DNA from: Zygaena filipendulae
Lineage: Eukaryota; Arthropoda; Insecta; Lepidoptera; Zygaenidae
Assembly: GCA_907165275.2 (NCBI GenBank)
Contig: OU015652.1
Span: 11,299,001 to 11,363,000, forward strand
Direction of reading: 5' to 3'
DNA length: 64,000 nt
Numbering within the stretch: the first letter of the stretch is position 1; each line of letters opens with the position of its first letter. Below, in pieces: positions 59,501 through 64,000 of this stretch. The notes beneath the pieces are model-generated. The model made no database searches. It was not told the DNA's origin and worked only from the letters and a program-made list of their open reading frames with translations. Both the position numbers and the translations under genes were made by a program.

Positions 59501-61489
59501 CCTATGGGAAAGACGCCCCTGATGGGAAACTGAAGGTCATTTACTTAAGCTCCTTACAGATATTCCATGCGGTTTCAGCTGCCTTAATTCCGTGATAAAA
59601 AGTACCTACCCTATGTCCATTTCTAATGTAATTAAGGCGTAAAAAGGTAACAGAAAGATGATAGACTCTTATAGAAGATATGATTTTTCGTATAGTGGAT
59701 GGCTTTGGTTTCATTAATCTTATTTATTTATTGGAGACAGACATAAAATCTATAATTGAACATGATAGATAACTTATGCCCCAAACTTTCCCACAGATAT
59801 GTCATTTATTTGTACACATTGCGTCAGCCTGTCACCACAGTTACATAAATCGCTGTGTCCACATCGCAAACAAATAAGAAATAGATAAACATAATGTTAA
59901 AGTCCGCGTATGTTTGCAGAACAACCCATGTCCACACCCAATAATATTCATGCGCGACTGCGAGGTGTCGCACGTGCGCGCGCTGCTGCAGTTCATGTAC
60001 GTGGGGCAGGTCAACATTGCGCAGGCGCAGCTCGCCGCCTTCCTGCGCACCGCCGACGCGCTGCAGATACGCGGCCTCACCGACTGCTCGCAACACAACG
60101 ACAAAGTAAACACAACATGTCTTCACATTACATTGACATACTTTTTCTCTGGACCATTCTTTTTGAACGTCAACTATTAACACACAAATACTTCCTTCAT
60201 TACAGAAAGTGAACCGAAAATCTCCCCCTTCCCAATTACGTAATTTACTCAGCGCAAAGCCGCCGTCACATTCTACCTCCTCCTCCAAAGCAGCAAGCCA
60301 AAATGTCGAATCTACTTCGGCGGACGACCAAGACAAGTGCGCGAGCCGTCGCTCCACTAGAAATTCTCCCGATGTTGCCAGAAATAATCTCAACGAAGAA
60401 GCTCCTTTTCAAACGTCTAGTCAAATGAGGCCTAATAACGATGACTATAGCGAAACAAGCAATTATCCCTCTATAAGGGTGAAAACTGATCTCGAAGCGC
60501 CGGAAGTGAGGAACGAAGAGACCGACCACGTCATAGACCTCGGCGACCCGGACGGGGCGGTCAAGAGTCAAGACTTCAACGTCTCTGATCTATTAGAACC
60601 AAAAATGGAAGTCGTCGAGCAGGAAGCTAGCGACGAAGAGCGTTCCAACTTTACACCGAACTTTTACAACGAAAACAGCGCTCTGGCGAATCCTTTCGCG
60701 GCGTTGCAAGGTAATATTCCTCGCATACATCTTTGATTTTCTAAACTATTTGACTCGTTTGTAACCGCATCGTCGTTCGCACCAGGTAACATGGATCTCG
60801 TGGGCGGGATAAGCGCCGAGCTGCGGGACGACAATCCGGAAGGTAAATATATTACTAGATGTATAGTGACATCACGACACGCACACGTACGTCGACTCGG
60901 ACAGCCGCGCCCCCGGCGAACCTCTCTAGAGCACATTGGCTACCTAACGTATGTGACGGCACATGACAGTAGAGAGCGCGCGCGGTCTCGTTCGGTATCA
61001 GGCGGCTAGGCGCGCGGGTGTCGGGGGTCGGCGCGCGGCGAGCGGCCCGCGCCCCGGGGCTAGGGGTGGGTGGGGGTGGGGGAGCGGCGCGGGCGCAGTG
61101 CGAACGTGGTGGACGTGTTGTTGGCAGCGGGCGCGCCGGGGCCGGCGGGGGCGGGCGCGGCGGGCGGCGTGCGGTGCGCGCTGTGCGGCCGCCGCTACAG
61201 CAACGCGTCCAACCTGCGCCAGCACGTGCGACTCATCCACGAGGCGCAGCCGGTCGCGTGCGCGACGTGCGGCCGCAGCTTCAAGACCCCGCTGTACCTG
61301 CGCCGGCACACGCTGGCGCAGCACCCGCCGCTCGCGCGCAAGCCGCCGCCGCCGCCGCTGCCCGCGCTGCGGCCCGCCCAGACCTTGCGACAGTACGCCC
61401 ACGCGCCGCCGAGACACCGTCGCGCTCTCTCCTTCACGCGCTCCGGGAACGACATCGATGTGGCGCCGCTAAAAAACGAGACGCCCTAA
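53557..61489 (+). CDS. BTB/TTK-type C2H2 zinc-finger transcription factor (5 exons, 436 aa)
   Basis: Exons are 53557-53757, 59920-60105, 60206-60710, 60786-60842 and 61128-61489, in phase at each junction. Residues about 10-125 form an insect BTB domain of the tramtrack/lola/broad type: [53 protein letters not shown] and [13 protein letters not shown] long polar, acidic linker follows, with VKTDLEAP and [11 protein letters not shown], possible SUMO sites. The last exon has two C2H2 fingers, C333-C336-H349-H354 and C361-C364-H377-H382, then a Pro-rich tail. BTB domains dimerise and the fingers bind DNA in the nucleus. I cannot name the orthologue. Intron 1 is 6.2 kb. The final junction uses a weak GC-rich acceptor (ttggcag). 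Other finger exons could lie to the right, as in lola. Confidence 0.85.
54723..54785. repeat. Imperfectly spaced perfect hairpin in BTB gene intron 1
   Basis: The segment gtaattatgagaatgatacg recurs in inverse as cgtatcattctcataattac after a spacer of about 17 bases. Confidence 0.8.
54815..55008 (-). repeat. Interspersed repeat family A, complete reverse copy
   Basis: It runs from ctagctgtgtcctgc through aacaacgtgtatgccaaatt to tataatattagtaggat. It is one of the better-preserved copies. Confidence 0.85.
55662..56295. mobile_element. 634-bp foldback element in BTB gene intron 1
   Basis: The ends are ggtgtcccacggatat and its near-complement atatccgtgggacgcc. The two arms stay complementary for about 270 bases each with few mismatches, around a loop of roughly 100 bases. 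No reading frame of note lies inside. The structure fits a long-TIR MITE. Confidence 0.9.
56455..56495. repeat. 41-bp near-perfect palindrome
   Basis: The sequence from aaaaacctgaatgcaata to tattgcattcaggttttt equals its own complement except at the centre base. Confidence 0.9.
57095..57480 (+). repeat. Two tandem forward copies of family A
   Basis: Both units contain ttcacgcc, accgatcatcatga-like and gtcagggatacagagaagga blocks and end in attaccgcgggtgaaaccgc. The first ends near 57302 and the second near 57480. Confidence 0.8.
57535..57835. repeat. Interspersed repeat ending in a perfect palindrome
   Basis: The unit starts gggttccgtagccaaatggc and carries gtctgtctgtctgtccgt, a start typical of a widespread insect repeat. 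At 57761-57835 it ends in arms of about 35 bases (core aaacccatacgtgtggtat) that are exact inverses of each other around a tiny loop. Confidence 0.75.
58830..59190. repeat. Family A copy (+, 58830-59000) and a reverse end fragment (about 59135-59190)
   Basis: The first has gttacgctttcacgc, accgattttgcatacacg and ends in gggtaatagctagtt. The second starts ctagctatgccccgcagttt. Confidence 0.75.
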
Positions 61490-64000
61490 TATCCCATATT
61501 TGTGTTGTCTTTTCGGCGTATCGATTTTTTTTAATTTTTATTTTGATAACTGATAACTTATATGAACGTGTTTCGACTCTACTATTTGTATAATATGCAC
61601 CGCGAGCGCTGGGATATTGTGGTGTCTCCTGGGACGGTGATAAGATGTGGCTTAAACGTCGTAACGAAGACTGTTTGTAGTTGTATCTAGTCTGTGATCG
61701 GAGTGTCGCCGGGGGCCTATCTGCCGTCACACCTCTCCGCTTATTGCGTGCCTTTCGATAGCATATATACACACATACACATACGGTACATACACAGAGC
61801 GCCTCGCGCCGGTCGCTGTGTCGCGACGAGAAAACTTCTTTCGATATACAAAACACTTCTTAACGTTAGATGCTAACGGCGAATAAGAATAGGTTGGAGG
61901 TATTTTTCTACAATCCGCTTCAAGAATCTCCGTAATTAGCGGATTATCTCATTGACCGAGCCGCGGCGACAATTTCTCACAGGGCACATGAATAATGGGA
62001 TTGAACCGTCGCGTTTGACTCACTTCTGAAATTCTTTTCTGAATTTGCGTCGTATACTCAGCAAATCATCTTACGACTTTAATAAGGCTTTGATATTTAA
62101 AATATATATACAGTCTGGGTATAAAGACAGCTAATTAACCTGGAGCTTCTTTGAAATTGAGATTAAGATTGCCAAAATTCAATAAATAGCCGTTCAACCC
62201 TTAAAAAAACGCCGTTTTAATGAAGATGAAATTAAAAAAAAAACATACGCGTCAAAAAAAGCCTCCTCCTTTTTGGAAAGTCGGATAAATATTAAGACAA
62301 GAAGCGTGTATTTATCATTAGTGTGTTAACGTGCAAGATTTGAAACCTTTATAGAAACGTGTTTACAACCAAACGAGATCAGAAAGACGCTAAAACCAAA
62401 CGTACGCGCACCTATCATATTTCTCCTCTACGCGCGAAGAAGTTTCGCTTCTATTCATATTATTGTAAAATTTACCGTAACGTTCGCGTTCGTGACAGCG
62501 CGGCCGGCAGCGGGCGCACGCCTACCTTCCTCTCTGACAATAGACTGATCGTTGTTAAAGCATTTGATGCTACCGGTGCTGATTTTTTATTATACACGAC
62601 ACAATACATACATACATAGTTATTTACAGAATACATTGTACATAAATACATTATACGGTTTATCCTCAAGACACACGATCATCGCTTGCCATTACATTTC
62701 CCTCCGAAGCAACAGAGATGATATTTTCGTAAGTGGACCTAGTTTTTTTTTTTTTACAACTCCGAATGTAACGGAAAGCGGCGGTCGTGTCCGTTATTTA
62801 TTTGTCGAATGCGCGAATCGGACGATGCGTTGAACAATAGTGATATTTTTATATACACAATAGTTTTATCTCTACACACAGTAAATGTTACGTTGTTGAT
62901 GATCGGACGGCTCCCGGTTAATCGTTTTATTATTATTATATCTCAGATAATAATTATGTAATGAATGGTATAAATATCTTCTAACATATAAAATAATGAT
63001 AATTATAATATCTATATAGGAATGGTATACTTACATAATTTTCCTAATTTTAAATTACCAATCTATTTGCATAACGAGCGGACAGAAGTCATACGTATAC
63101 TATCCCACTTAGCTATACTTATTATCTACGTGCATGGAAATATTAATGAGCGAGAGGTAGTTAAAAATACAATAATTGTTTAGAGAGTTTATTCTTCCTT
63201 TATGAAAATATATATATATATGAAGTCGAAAGCTTTTTTAAATTAATTGAATTTTATTACTTCCGCCACGGTTGCGTTTCTCGGCGAGATGCGATGGTGT
63301 ACGTATTATTTCACACGTATTTTAACTCGATTTGATTAATTGGAATGACTCGGTTGCGTTCTTTTTTAACCGACTTCATAATAATGTCAGATTATATTTT
63401 TAGTTACAATATATTTATGTAGACGGCCATAGTTGTGAATAATACAGTCAAAATATATATTTTACATATTAATAGATGTTAAGAGAACCAGTGTGCAATT
63501 CGTTTTTAGCTTTTCTAAACACTTTTGTATTACCCGGTATAATTTAGTCAGTTTTTTTTTATTAATTCTTATTTTATAGGTTTTTTAAAGGGAAAAAGAT
63601 TTGCCATGGAGAAAAGCGCATCTAGTCATTTTAATAAAAAAAAAAACATTCGTTAAAAGTACGATATTGTTACCTAGGGAATAGGTATTGAAAGTATGAT
63701 TAGGGTTGTGAGTAATAAATTATGATTTAAAATTAATTGTAAAGAAAATTTTTAACTAAACGTGCTGATAAAAATAATAATATGATCTCAGTTACTGTTT
63801 GTTTTTGATCTCTAAATTTTTATATTGCATTTATACATATATTATTTGAAATAACATACGTTTGGTATTTTAAACTTGGCAAAACTAGATTCACGGTTGG
63901 GATGCTAAATACCAAAGACATTTTATGAGATGTCTTTGATAAATACGTATATTAATCTTCTTTGGCAAGGGCATGGAATTTCGCTATCGTTTCATTGCGG
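61490..64000 (+). other. Probable 3' UTR and downstream region of the BTB gene
   Basis: AATAAA hexamers lie at 62181-62186 and 63714-63719. A cctcctcctttttgg...agtcgg motif at about 62262-62284 resembles the one at about 28645-28667 and is a common insect repeat end. I see no further finger exon or other gene before the window ends, so more alternative exons beyond 64000 remain possible. Confidence 0.45.

Noticed and set aside
60963..61593. Several long Arg/Ala/Gly-rich frames on both strands
   Set aside because: They are GC-driven shadows of the zinc-finger exon; only the frame with two C2H2 fingers has domain content and correct splice phase.

Overview
The window is an AT-rich nuclear segment of an insect, almost certainly a moth or butterfly. 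The intergenic and intronic DNA is full of short interspersed elements with a pattern common in lepidopteran genomes: units that begin near a 'taatattataaatg' motif and end in 'ccgcgggtgaaaccgcgg...agctagt', foldback MITEs, hAT-type MITEs and tRNA-derived SINEs. The genes are intron-rich with consensus GT-AG splice sites. No bacterial, viral or CRISPR-like feature was seen.

Seven protein-coding genes can be rebuilt exon by exon, each with an open frame that stays in phase across every junction. (1) SERCA, the sarco/endoplasmic reticulum Ca2+ ATPase, + strand, 170-22349, 11 coding exons, 1025 aa, with an alternative last exon at 25873-25901 giving a 1002-aa form. (2) A small basic protein with a probable Tantalus-like domain, + strand, 29075-29722. 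(3) Neuferricin (cytochrome b5-like heme-domain protein), - strand, 30985-32721, 4 exons, 256 aa. (4) Mitochondrial 3-oxoacyl-ACP synthase (OXSM), + strand, 36077-37369, single exon, 430 aa. (5) A GGNBP2 homologue, - strand, 40706-46291, 8 exons, 617 aa. (6) SBDS ribosome maturation factor, + strand, 49608-51173, 2 exons, 251 aa. (7) A BTB/TTK-type zinc-finger transcription factor, + strand, 53557-61489, 5 exons, 436 aa. These are independent nuclear genes, not an operon, and I see no shared pathway.

Most of the rest is transposable-element debris. The best-supported elements are two hAT-type MITEs with perfect 8-bp target duplications (1884-2191 and 38230-38431), a 1171-bp element with 20-bp perfect terminal inverted repeats and inverted arrays of six 15-bp units inside each end (48264-49434), a 634-bp foldback element (55662-56295), a compound palindromic MITE (19987-20469) with an eroded relative at 31646-31925, three copies of one MITE family in SERCA introns, and a tRNA-derived SINE pair.

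The most interesting signals are the alternative SERCA C-terminus, which removes or adds a hydrophobic tail, the 15-bp subterminal-array transposon, a 22-bp motif shared by three intergenic sites (two near gene starts), and a Gly/Ala/Trp-rich insertion in GGNBP2. I did not find a clearly new multi-gene system. Gene identities come from recognising family sequences; no search was run.
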